Shown here piece by piece: positions 1 through 8,386 of a stretch of DNA of 64,000 nt. The notes under the pieces were generated by a model that worked only from the letters and a program-made list of their open reading frames with translations, made no database searches and was not told the DNA's origin. The stretch is from contig NZ_JAVRIE010000003.1 of NCBI RefSeq assembly GCF_031846165.1, positions 124,001 through 188,000 on the forward strand, in the 5' to 3' direction. The position numbers and the translations under genes are program-made. The DNA comes from Glaciecola blandensis (GTDB lineage Bacteria > Pseudomonadota > Gammaproteobacteria > Enterobacterales > Alteromonadaceae). Every line of letters starts with the position of its first letter. Within the stretch, counting starts at the first letter, position 1.

Positions 1-1283
1 ATATTGACCTTGAAGCTTTTGATGAAATCTTAATGTTCAATAAAGAAACAGCTAGCACAAAAGTTACTACTGAACCAGCACCCAATCAGGATTTAAGAAC
101 GGAAAAAGTTGGCTCGATAGAACACAATAGTGATTTTGTAACAGGAATAGAATCTGACAGGTTCACCACAAGTGTTTTTGAACGTTCAGATTCATCAAGA
201 TTTTCCCGACAAATCTTATTAGCGCCGCTAATTGCTAGATTGGAAAACGAGGCGAGTAGCAAGTCTTCTTTACAGTTAGCAGAAATTACAGGTCAAGTTA
301 AGCATCCTGGAATTTACCCAATTACTAAAAATTACACGTTGAAAGAATTAGTTACTGCTGCTGGAGGGCTTACTGAATCGGCGTATTTAGGTGCGGCAGA
401 GCTCTCTAGGGTAGACTTTACTGATGGGCTCTATAATATCAAACACCAAAAGGTCAATCTGCTTTCTGAATTGGAAGCGCCAAGAAGCGAACAACTGCAA
501 ATTCAGTCTAAGGATGTCTTGAATGTTGTACGTATTCCTCAATGGTACGAAGAAAATATAGTTGAATTAAGAGGGGAGTTTATTTTTCCTGGTCGATACC
601 AAATAGCAGAAGGTGAAACACTTTCTAGTGTTATTGCTCGCGCTGGAGGATTAACCGTTAATGCTAGTCCGCTAGCCGCCGTTTTTAGCCGAGAAGAGCT
701 GAAACAAAGAGAGCGTGACAATATCAACAAAACTGTGGAGAACTTACGTCAACAATTAGCGAATAATAATTTAAGCAATAGTCAATTCTCCAAAACAATA
801 GACTACCAAAACGCTATGACAGTTCTAAATGATCTGAGCAGCGTAGAGCCAGCTGGCCGAATGGTAATTGACATACCAGCGATAGTAAAAGGTAATACGT
901 CAGCTGATATTAAAGTGAAAAATGGGGATGTGTTAGTCATTCCGAATATTACTCCTGCCATATCTGTAATAGGCGAGGTCTTTGTGGCGACGACCAATAT
1001 GTATGATCCAGATTTAGATGTGAATGATTACATTCAATTAGCTGGTGGAATACGAGAGTATGGAGACCAGTCCAAAATATACATTGTCAAGGCCAATGGT
1101 TCTATCAAAGTCCCGAAATCAAATTTTTGGTTCACTCAATCGGACAAAAACTTATTAGAGCCCGGAGATACCATTGTTGTGCCACGCGACGTCACTAATT
1201 ATGACAATATTTCACTGTGGCAAGGGGCTACGCAAATTCTATATCAAACCGCTGTTGCTTTAGCAGCAATAGGGAGTTTATAG
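1..1283 (+). CDS. Polysaccharide export protein with SLBB domains (5' end outside window)
   Basis: The reading frame is open to the left edge: codons from position 3 read I-D-L-E-A-F-D-E-I-L before the first ATG at 33. The gene therefore very likely begins outside the window and position 33 is not its start. Three SLBB-like beta-grasp segments are visible, beginning near EITGQVKHPGIYPI, VELRGEFIFPGRYQI and ISVIGEVFVATTNMYDP, each leading to an AGG(L/I) turn. A hydrophobic C-terminus follows (YQTAVALAAIGSL). This is the pattern of Wza/OPX-family outer-membrane polysaccharide export proteins, which pass capsule or exopolysaccharide through the outer membrane. The stop at 1281-1283 abuts the Wzz-like gene, so the two are probably co-transcribed. 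The family is secure; the exact subfamily is not, because the N-terminus is missing. Confidence 0.85.
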   Translation, partial: IDLEAFDEILMFNKETASTKVTTEPAPNQDLRTEKVGSIEHNSDFVTGIESDRFTTSVFERSDSSRFSRQILLAPLIARLENEASSKSSLQLAEITGQVKHPGIYPITKNYTLKELVTAAGGLTESAYLGAAELSRVDFTDGLYNIKHQKVNLLSELEAPRSEQLQIQSKDVLNVVRIPQWYEENIVELRGEFIFPGRYQIAEGETLSSVIARAGGLTVNASPLAAVFSREELKQRERDNINKTVENLRQQLANNNLSNSQFSKTIDYQNAMTVLNDLSSVEPAGRMVIDIPAIVKGNTSADIKVKNGDVLVIPNITPAISVIGEVFVATTNMYDPDLDVNDYIQLAGGIREYGDQSKIYIVKANGSIKVPKSNFWFTQSDKNLLEPGDTIVVPRDVTNYDNISLWQGATQILYQTAVALAAIGSL

Positions 1284-2264
1284 ATGTTATCTAATTCTTC
1301 TACTAATATGACATATGAGTCTAACAAACCAATTTATAGCGATAGCTTTAATATCCAATTTTTGTTGAGGTCCTATTGGGCTAATCGCTTTTTGGTTTTA
1401 ATCTGTCTAGCTTGCGGGACTGGTTTAGGTATCTTATATGCATTGGGGTTGCATAACGTATACGAGTCTAAAGCCGTTCTGATCCCTGTGCAAAGTGATA
1501 GCGATAGTCAGTTGAATAGATTAAATAGTCAATTCGGCGGTATTGCTTCCTTAGCTGGAATAAACCTTAGTGGCGGCAGTTCAGTGGATAAGGTATCGGT
1601 TGCTCTTGAAACTATCAAGTCTCGTAAATTCTTAGGAGAATTTATAAAGGAAAAAGACATTTTGGTTCATGTGATGGCGGTCAAGGGGTGGGATGTAACG
1701 AATAATGTGCCGATATACGATGATGAGGTTTACGACAAAGCATCTGACAGCTGGATTAGACATTATAAGTTTCCTAAAAGTCAAACGCCGACATATCAGG
1801 AAGCAGCTGAAAGATTTTCAAAGATGTTCATATTCAGTCATGACTCGGAGTCAGGAATAATTAACGCTTCCCTCCAGTTTTACTCTCCCAAGATTGCGCA
1901 GCAATGGTTAGTTCAAATTATAGAGGAACTAAATACAACGATTAAGAATATTGAGAAGAGTGAGTCTAATGACAGCATTACTTATCTGAAGAACCAAGTC
2001 GAGAAAACAAATATTACTGAAAATAAGGCATTACTCTACGAAATGATACAAGAGCAAACAAAGAAACTAATGTTCGCAGAAATTAGAGATGAATATATTC
2101 TACAAACTATTGATCCGCCAAGCATGCCAGAAGTCAAAGTAGGACCGAAGAGGCCGTTTATAGTGATATTGAGCTTACTTATAGGGTTATTAGTTTCGAC
2201 AATTATAATAATATTAAAAGCTCTTATTTCTCCAATTTACAAAAAAAAATTATTAAAAAATTAG
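1284..2264 (+). CDS. Wzz-type chain-length determinant (polysaccharide co-polymerase)
   Basis: The 326-aa protein has the Wzz layout: a cytoplasmic N-terminus, a first membrane helix (about residues 36-56, FLVLICLACGTGLGILYALG), a long periplasmic part, and a second helix near the C-terminus preceded by a proline-rich stretch (PPSMPEVKVGPKRPF). Wzz proteins sit in the inner membrane and set the chain length of Wzy-made polymers. There is no C-terminal tyrosine-kinase domain, so this is not a full Wzc. It starts directly after the stop of the SLBB export protein, which suggests translational coupling. The partnership with the Wzy-like protein at 8.4-9.7 kb is inferred from shared locus. Confidence 0.88.
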   Translation: MLSNSSTNMTYESNKPIYSDSFNIQFLLRSYWANRFLVLICLACGTGLGILYALGLHNVYESKAVLIPVQSDSDSQLNRLNSQFGGIASLAGINLSGGSSVDKVSVALETIKSRKFLGEFIKEKDILVHVMAVKGWDVTNNVPIYDDEVYDKASDSWIRHYKFPKSQTPTYQEAAERFSKMFIFSHDSESGIINASLQFYSPKIAQQWLVQIIEELNTTIKNIEKSESNDSITYLKNQVEKTNITENKALLYEMIQEQTKKLMFAEIRDEYILQTIDPPSMPEVKVGPKRPFIVILSLLIGLLVSTIIIILKALISPIYKKKLLKN

Positions 2265-2271
2265 GGATCTT

Positions 2272-3483
2272 ATGAATTTTTATCCAGATTTTAAAAAACT
2301 AGAAATAGTTATTGTCGGACTCGGTTATGTTGGATTACCTCTTGCAACCCATTTTGCAAAGAGCGATATGGTTGTAATTGGTTATGATACATCACAAAAA
2401 AAGATAGATGAATTTAGACGAGGCGTTGATAGTGCACAAATTTTAACAGTGGAAGAGCACTCTTTTCTATCCAGTATTGATTTTCGTTCCAATCTCACTA
2501 ACGGAACAAATAAAAGGGTTTACATTGTTACCGTTCCAACACCTGTTTCGCGAGATAAGGTGCCTGACTTTTCTCCTTTGATTTCAGCCTCTAATTACAT
2601 TGGTTCTATTCTAAATCCTGGAGATATCGTCGTGTACGAATCAACAGTTTACCCAGGAGCAACTGAATCAATCTGCGTACCTTTATTAGAGAGGAAATCG
2701 TCCTTAGTTTTTGGAAAGGATTTTTCTGTCGGCTATTCACCAGAGAGAGTTAACCCGGGAGACAAAACCCGCACTTTGGATAAAATTATAAAGGTCGTTG
2801 CTGGCTCTGATAAAGAAACAAGCTCTTTACTTTCGGATTTGTATGGGAAAATAGTTAAAGCTGGAACTCATATGGCATCTTCTATCGCTGTAGCTGAGGC
2901 TTCAAAGGTTATTGAAAATATTCAGAGGGATGTCAATATTGCATTGATGAATGAGCTACACAAGATTTTTGATAAATTACAAATAGATATCAATGAAGTG
3001 GTCGATGCAGCAAGCACAAAATGGAACTTTATGAACGTCAGACCGGGATTGGTCGGAGGGCATTGTATAGGCGTAGATCCCTATTACTTAATCCACAAAG
3101 CAAAAGAGGTTGGATTAAACCCAGAGCTGATAGAGTCAGCAAGGCTGATAAATGAAAACCACATTGAATACGTAATATCAAAACTTTTAAAGTTCGCAAT
3201 TAGAAATAAGATATCACTTTCAGAATCTAAAATTCTATTCTATGGTCTTGCATTCAAGCCAAACTGCGAAGATTTGAGGAATTCAAAAGCTTTTGACGTT
3301 CTCAAATCTCTCAATGATTTGGGTCTGCAGCCAGCAGTTTTCGACCCTTTTCAAACTACTGATTTACGTCCTTCACAAGAGTATGATTTGATAATTTGTG
3401 TTACTAAGCACTCCTCTTTTCAGAGTGATATAAACTCATTAGTGTCAAATTCGAGCACTACTCTAATTTATAATTTAATATGA
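2272..3483 (+). CDS. TviB/WbpO-like UDP-HexNAc 6-dehydrogenase
   Basis: This 403-aa nucleotide-sugar dehydrogenase has the N-terminal NAD-binding motif GLGYVGLPLATHF and the conserved VPTPV and YSPERVNPGDK stretches. Its catalytic cysteine is in GGHCIGVDPYYL. The GVD after the GHC block and the overall sequence resemble the TviB/WbpO family, which oxidises UDP-GlcNAc or UDP-GalNAc to the uronic acid, more than Ugd. Ugd is present separately at 15.4 kb. No TviC-like 4-epimerase is evident nearby. It lies 7 nt after the Wzz-like gene, in the same operon. Exact substrate (GlcNAc or GalNAc) cannot be decided from sequence alone. Confidence 0.85.
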   Translation: MNFYPDFKKLEIVIVGLGYVGLPLATHFAKSDMVVIGYDTSQKKIDEFRRGVDSAQILTVEEHSFLSSIDFRSNLTNGTNKRVYIVTVPTPVSRDKVPDFSPLISASNYIGSILNPGDIVVYESTVYPGATESICVPLLERKSSLVFGKDFSVGYSPERVNPGDKTRTLDKIIKVVAGSDKETSSLLSDLYGKIVKAGTHMASSIAVAEASKVIENIQRDVNIALMNELHKIFDKLQIDINEVVDAASTKWNFMNVRPGLVGGHCIGVDPYYLIHKAKEVGLNPELIESARLINENHIEYVISKLLKFAIRNKISLSESKILFYGLAFKPNCEDLRNSKAFDVLKSLNDLGLQPAVFDPFQTTDLRPSQEYDLIICVTKHSSFQSDINSLVSNSSTTLIYNLI

Positions 3484-3493
3484 TGGTAGAAAA

Positions 3494-4570
3494 ATGAAAA
3501 AAGCACTTATTACTGGTATTACAGGCCAAGACGGAAGTTACTTGGCTGAATTTTTACTTGAAAAGGGATATGAAGTCCATGGAATGCGCAGACGCAGTTC
3601 ACTATTCAATACAGCTCGTATCGACCACCTCTATAAAGACCCTAGTCAAGAGGCAACCAATTTATTCTTGCATCATGGTGATTTAACGGACAGCTCAAGT
3701 ATTCAGAGAATTGTGGCTGAGGTGCAGCCAGATGAAATATATAATTTAGCGGCTCAGTCTCATGTCGCAGTTAGTTTTGAAGAGCCAGAATATACAGCTA
3801 ACTCTGATGCACTTGGTACACTGCGTATATTGGAAGCAATAAGACTTCAAAACTTAGAGAAAAAATGTAAGTTTTATCAAGCTTCAACGAGTGAACTATA
3901 TGGTCTAGTGCAAGAAATTCCGCAAACGGAGAAAACACCTTTCTATCCAAGAAGCCCTTATGCTGTAGCAAAAATGTATTCATACTGGATTACGATAAAT
4001 TATAGAGAGGCATACGGTATTTTTGGGTGTAACGGAATACTGTTTAATCATGAAAGCCCCAGGCGGGGCGAAACTTTTGTGACCAGAAAAATAACTAGAG
4101 CTTTAGCTCGCATTAAGTATGGACTTCAAAAAAGGCTTCTGCTTGGCAATATGGATGCTAAACGAGATTGGGGTCATGCGAAAGATTATGTTGAAATGCA
4201 GTGGCTTATGCTGCAACAGGATAGTCCTCAGGATTTTGTTATAGCTACTGGTGAGCAATATAGCGTTCGCGAGTTTGTAGAGATTGCAGCTAAGTTCATA
4301 GATTTGGAAATTGAATGGAGAGGAACTGCAGAAGAAGAAAAGGGATATGATCAAAATGGTCGATGTATTGTTGCTGTCGATAAAAAGTACTATAGACCAA
4401 CTGAAGTTGAGACATTGTTAGGTAACCCTAAACTGGCTAAAGATTTATTAGGCTGGACTCCGAAGATTAAGTTTAAAGAAATGGTTGAAGAGATGATGGA
4501 AACGGACCTCAATGAAGCAAAAATTGCATCGATGGTCAATGCCATGGAGAATGAACCAAATGAAAAGTAA
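3494..4570 (+). CDS. gmd: GDP-mannose 4,6-dehydratase
   Basis: The 358-aa protein starts with the Rossmann motif ITGITGQDGSYLAEFLLEKG and continues with the Gmd hallmark HGMRRRSSLFNTARIDHLY. The catalytic STSELYG and YAVAK (Tyr-x-x-x-Lys) segments are intact, and NHESPRRGETFVTRKITRA is the typical Gmd signature. It converts GDP-D-mannose to GDP-4-keto-6-deoxymannose in the cytoplasm. The next gene encodes a DegT-family aminotransferase, so the keto sugar is probably aminated to GDP-perosamine rather than reduced to fucose or rhamnose. The 3' end overlaps the start of the aminotransferase gene. Confidence 0.96.
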   Translation: MKKALITGITGQDGSYLAEFLLEKGYEVHGMRRRSSLFNTARIDHLYKDPSQEATNLFLHHGDLTDSSSIQRIVAEVQPDEIYNLAAQSHVAVSFEEPEYTANSDALGTLRILEAIRLQNLEKKCKFYQASTSELYGLVQEIPQTEKTPFYPRSPYAVAKMYSYWITINYREAYGIFGCNGILFNHESPRRGETFVTRKITRALARIKYGLQKRLLLGNMDAKRDWGHAKDYVEMQWLMLQQDSPQDFVIATGEQYSVREFVEIAAKFIDLEIEWRGTAEEEKGYDQNGRCIVAVDKKYYRPTEVETLLGNPKLAKDLLGWTPKIKFKEMVEEMMETDLNEAKIASMVNAMENEPNEK

Positions 4571-6089
4571 TAGTATTTCTTGGGCCAACATTAAGTATTT
4601 TGGAAATGAGCTAGAGTACGCCAAAGAAGCATTGGATTCTCGCTGGATATCTGGTGGGGACTTTGTGTCAAAATTTGAAAAAGAAGTCGAATCTGTATAC
4701 CGAGGCAAAGCGTTTGCGGTCAGTAACGGAACAGCCGCGCTACAACTAGCACTGCAGGCATTATCAGTTACGCCCGGAGATAGAGTTATAGTTCCTTCGT
4801 TTTGTTTTCAAGCAGCGGGCAATGTTTTGCTTCAACTAGGAGCAGTGCCTGTTTATTGTGACGTTGAGCTCAGTTCATGGAATCAGAGCTTGGGAAATAT
4901 ACAAAAAGTATACGATAAATCTATCAAAGGAGTGCTTTTAGTACATAATTATGGTGGATGTCATGATATAGAAAAAATATCTAAGTGGTGTAAAGAAAAA
5001 AGCTTATGGCTTTTAGAGGATTGTGCTGAAGCTTGGTTTAGTATGTGCAGTGGTAAGTTATTGGGCCAATTTTCTGATATCGCAACCTTCAGTATGCATG
5101 CTGCGAAAACGATTACATGTGGTGAGGGAGGTCTCCTAATAAGCTATAGAGAGGATCTCAATGAACGAATTACTCAACTTCGAAGCCATGGGTTAGTAGG
5201 AGCCCCTAGGCCGTACATGAACCAATTAGCCGGAAATAACTATAGACTGTCAAATATTCATTCTGCGATTGCTTTGGGACAACTTGAAAAACGAACAGAT
5301 ATACTTGAATATCAAATTGCTAGGCAGAAAAAATATACTTCTATGCTGGGGGAATTAAAGTTTGGTCAATTGCAACATTGTATAGGTGATGGGATACAGC
5401 TCTGGGCTATTGGATTTCAGCTTTTTCCACATATGCTCACCATTAGTAGAGATGATATAATGGACCTAATGCAAGTTTCAGGAATTGCAACACGCCCAGG
5501 TTTTTACTCTACAGATAAGTTGAATTACCTAAACGATGAGAGTTCATACAAAAACTCCAAGTGTTTATCTGACGATATTATTGTTTTTCCATGTGGTTCA
5601 GATCTGACAATGACTGAAATTGAGCGGACGTGCCAAATATTTATTGAAATAGTAAAAAATAATACAAAGTATTCTGTGATGGAGCCTTCCTCTAGCGAAT
5701 ATATGAGCTTATTGGGTGAGCTGGTAGAGAATGTTAGGAGCACGGATGAATCTTTCAGATACTTTGATAGTCGAGAATTGTCAATCGTGGCTGACCATGA
5801 TGCTAACTTTTTATTTAATTTACACGGGAAAGCTGTAGCATATGGACATCTCGAGTCTGAGGGGGCTGATACATGGCTCGGGGTCTGCGTTCATTCCGGT
5901 TATAGGAATCAATCTTTTGGTTCAACAATGCTAAAATTACTTCTCGCTACTGCTGTTCGACAAAATATTTCTGTTGTTTCTTTGACTGTAGATATCAATA
6001 ACCCAAGCGCCATTCGGTTATATGAATCTTTTGGTTTTGTTGTTATTAAAGAAGACGATACATTCTATAAAATGCAAAAAGTGTTTTAA
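4560..6089 (+). CDS. DegT-family sugar aminotransferase fused to GNAT acyltransferase (probable GDP-perosamine synthase/N-acyltransferase)
   Basis: I chose the ATG at 4560 (509 aa) because GGAGA at 4546-4550 lies 9 nt upstream; longer forms start inside gmd. Residues about 1-370 are a DegT/DnrJ/EryC1/StrS PLP aminotransferase: WISGGDFVSKFE, SNGTAALQLAL, and the Schiff-base lysine (about K183) in HAAKTITCGEGG. From about residue 378 there is a GNAT domain with the acetyl-CoA pocket region GVCVHSGYRNQSFGSTML and the C-terminal NNPSAIRLYESFGF. Downstream of Gmd this suggests amination to GDP-perosamine followed by N-acylation in one polypeptide. The substrate is inferred from the neighbour. Perosamine acyltransferases I know of are separate left-handed beta-helix proteins, so the fusion is unusual. 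Confidence 0.85.
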   Translation: MKSNSISWANIKYFGNELEYAKEALDSRWISGGDFVSKFEKEVESVYRGKAFAVSNGTAALQLALQALSVTPGDRVIVPSFCFQAAGNVLLQLGAVPVYCDVELSSWNQSLGNIQKVYDKSIKGVLLVHNYGGCHDIEKISKWCKEKSLWLLEDCAEAWFSMCSGKLLGQFSDIATFSMHAAKTITCGEGGLLISYREDLNERITQLRSHGLVGAPRPYMNQLAGNNYRLSNIHSAIALGQLEKRTDILEYQIARQKKYTSMLGELKFGQLQHCIGDGIQLWAIGFQLFPHMLTISRDDIMDLMQVSGIATRPGFYSTDKLNYLNDESSYKNSKCLSDDIIVFPCGSDLTMTEIERTCQIFIEIVKNNTKYSVMEPSSSEYMSLLGELVENVRSTDESFRYFDSRELSIVADHDANFLFNLHGKAVAYGHLESEGADTWLGVCVHSGYRNQSFGSTMLKLLLATAVRQNISVVSLTVDINNPSAIRLYESFGFVVIKEDDTFYKMQKVF

Positions 6090-7174
6090 TGAAAAAAAGA
6101 ATACTGCTTATTTCTCCCTTCTCTGGAGATGAAAAGGCTGGTCATCCCAATATAGATGATCAGTTTTTTATTCAATTTTTAGAAAAAAATAGAATAAAGT
6201 CCAGGTATATTACGTCAAAACATGTAAGGGACTGTTTCGCTAAGAATCAAACAACTCAGATCAAATTTGAAGACAATGCAGAGCTGAACCCAAATTCATT
6301 TTTGAGCTGTTTAAAGTATCTACTCTCATTAAACAAAAAAATAGAAAATGATATTTACTTTTGTGGCTTTTCTGAAAAGCTACTTTTGGCTGCCTATCTA
6401 GTTTATTTTTTTAAAGAGTCAACGTTTACACTCATTGCTACGAATAATTTCGGTAAAAGACGTGTAAAAAAATATGGCACACTACTCAGCTTGTTTTATA
6501 AAATTTGTAGAAGGAAAGTTAAGCTAATAGTAACGCATTCCACATTTGAGAAATCTTTAGTTGAAAAGAAGTTTAAATTGCCTGCAATTATTAAGAGGCA
6601 TCACCTATGTATTCCTCGCTCTTCTCTATCCCCAAATAGAAACGATAGCGTAATAACTTCTCTGAACGTTGGGTTTATGGGCCCAGATAAACTCGAGAAG
6701 CCGGTCGGTGATTTCTTAGGTTTAATCCTTGCAGACAAAAAAATGACCCACAACTATTTTATAGTTAATTGTAAAACTTCGGATATTCCGAACGAAATTT
6801 TATCTCGTAAAAATGTCGTTGTAATAAATAAATGGTTAACACCCAAAGAATATGATGAACTCTATTCTTCCTTTTCTTTCGCATTTATGGGACACGATGA
6901 AAATTTTGAAGGCAAGTTGAGTGGGAATTTGTGCGATTCTTTTGCATTAGCTGTTCCATGGATAAGTAAAAAAATTGAACCCTACATAGAATTATCGGAA
7001 TTATTTGAACAACCAATTTGTTTGTTTTACGAAAGTGGAAACATGCTAAGTCTACTTGATGCTTTGGAGGAAAACAAAGTAGTTGAAATGAAAGGTTACC
7101 TTGCTAAAAAGTCTAGCGAGTACTTTAATGTTGATGCTGTTGAAAGCAGCTTGTCTCTAGTTTTTGCAGATTAG
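6089..7174 (+). CDS. Putative GT-B-like glycosyltransferase, family not recognised
   Basis: The 361-aa protein starts by a TAATG overlap with the preceding stop. The N-terminus (KKRILLISPFSGDEKAGHP) looks like the opening beta strand of a GT-B fold. The C-terminal half has segments such as LNVGFMGPDKLEKPVGDFLG and CDSFALAVPWISKKIEPY that resemble the nucleotide-sugar-binding half of GT4-like enzymes. No canonical E-x7-E motif is clear. Its place between a sugar-nucleotide gene and the flippase fits transfer of one residue of the repeat unit. It is strikingly AT-rich, like the two genes after it. The glycosyltransferase call rests on fold-like features and context, not a firm family match. Confidence 0.5.
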   Translation: MKKRILLISPFSGDEKAGHPNIDDQFFIQFLEKNRIKSRYITSKHVRDCFAKNQTTQIKFEDNAELNPNSFLSCLKYLLSLNKKIENDIYFCGFSEKLLLAAYLVYFFKESTFTLIATNNFGKRRVKKYGTLLSLFYKICRRKVKLIVTHSTFEKSLVEKKFKLPAIIKRHHLCIPRSSLSPNRNDSVITSLNVGFMGPDKLEKPVGDFLGLILADKKMTHNYFIVNCKTSDIPNEILSRKNVVVINKWLTPKEYDELYSSFSFAFMGHDENFEGKLSGNLCDSFALAVPWISKKIEPYIELSELFEQPICLFYESGNMLSLLDALEENKVVEMKGYLAKKSSEYFNVDAVESSLSLVFAD

Positions 7175-7177
7175 GTT

Positions 7178-8386
7178 ATGAAAAGGATTTTCAGCAGCAG
7201 TGCTATTAGTTTGTTGGCAGCGCTAGTGAGCTATTTAATACTGGTCGTGATAAGTAGAAATTTTGAGCCTTTAGTTGTAGGTAAATATTTGTATTTAGTT
7301 TCAATCAGTATTTTTTTCTTGCTTTCTATCGATCTTGTTGCCGAACAGTGTTCAACGCACTTTGCAAGAAAATTTAATATTCACATCGAAGTTTTAACAT
7401 ATAACTTATTACTAATAAGGTTATTTCTGGCTATAGTTCTAATGACAGTTTTAATTCTCATTGAAACAGTTTTCGATTGGAATAAATTGAGTGGTCTTTT
7501 TTATTTTTTAATCCCGCTACTATATATCTCACCAGTATTTGAGTTTCATAGAAAAAACCATATATATGCGACCCTGCTATTATTTGAACGAGCAGTATTT
7601 CTAAGTTTTCTATTTTTATTAGTAATGCACGATTTAAAAGATATCCCAGAATATATTTTTGTTTCTTTGATGCTTTCAACTTTCTTAAGCTTCCTTTGCC
7701 AACTCATTTTAATTCGAAGATTTGATATAAAGCGCAGTTATAGATTTTGCGGTTTCGTATTATTAAAAACCTATGTTCTTTTATACCTTCCAGTATTCTT
7801 GATTGGTATTTTGCAGGCTACATATGGGCACTTCAATCGCTGGGTTATCGAAAGCCATTTCGGCTTGGAGGAGTTTGCTAAAGCATCAATCGGATTAAGT
7901 ATTGTTAATTTATTTTTTATTATACAGAAACAAATAGACAAGCATTTTCGACAAGAAATTTTTGAAAATCATAGCCGGACTCACAGTAACAAAAAAGTTG
8001 TTTATAACTACTTAGTTTTCTTTACAGTTCCATTAATCTTTGTAATAGCTACAACGTTTGTGGTCGGTGATATTTTTATTTTATATGTATTTGGTGAAAA
8101 CTGGATAGGCGTTAGTGAGTATTTGAAAATTCTTATTTTTTCCATAATACCAGTATCTATAATTCGCTTGACAGACATTTTTGTGATTACTCATGGTCTA
8201 GGCCGTAAAACTTTGAATATAAATATATCTATGTTTGTATTATTTTTAATAATTTCGTTTATTTACATCGACTATTTTGATGCCATTACATTTTGTGTTG
8301 CGGTTTTGTGTATCCAAGGTTTGCATGCTTTGCTTCAAAGTGCTTACGTTGTCATGAAGGTAAAGAAAATTGACATCAAACTATAA
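7178..8386 (+). CDS. Wzx-type polysaccharide flippase
   Basis: This 402-aa protein is almost entirely hydrophobic, with about ten to twelve membrane helices. The N-terminus (SSSAISLLAALVSYLILVV, then SRNFEPLVVGKYLYLVSIS) matches the opening of PST/MATE-type O-antigen flippases, where an asymmetric first helix pair is followed by a conserved G-x-Y/F. Such proteins flip undecaprenyl-linked repeat units across the inner membrane. It sits next to the Wzy-like polymerase and overlaps that gene by 17 bp. The sequence is very AT-rich, which is common for horizontally exchanged wzx genes. The gene symbol wzx would be by function; the sequence itself is not assignable to a serotype. Confidence 0.82.
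   Translation: MKRIFSSSAISLLAALVSYLILVVISRNFEPLVVGKYLYLVSISIFFLLSIDLVAEQCSTHFARKFNIHIEVLTYNLLLIRLFLAIVLMTVLILIETVFDWNKLSGLFYFLIPLLYISPVFEFHRKNHIYATLLLFERAVFLSFLFLLVMHDLKDIPEYIFVSLMLSTFLSFLCQLILIRRFDIKRSYRFCGFVLLKTYVLLYLPVFLIGILQATYGHFNRWVIESHFGLEEFAKASIGLSIVNLFFIIQKQIDKHFRQEIFENHSRTHSNKKVVYNYLVFFTVPLIFVIATTFVVGDIFILYVFGENWIGVSEYLKILIFSIIPVSIIRLTDIFVITHGLGRKTLNINISMFVLFLIISFIYIDYFDAITFCVAVLCIQGLHALLQSAYVVMKVKKIDIKL

Noticed and set aside
1284..2264. Wzc-type tyrosine kinase
   Set aside because: The protein ends right after the second membrane helix, with no Walker motifs or tyrosine cluster. It is a kinase-less Wzz type.
4512..4559. Longer start of the aminotransferase-GNAT gene inside gmd
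   Set aside because: The frame is open but lacks a ribosome-binding site there. GGAGA is placed for the ATG at 4560, and the family N-terminus begins near that point.
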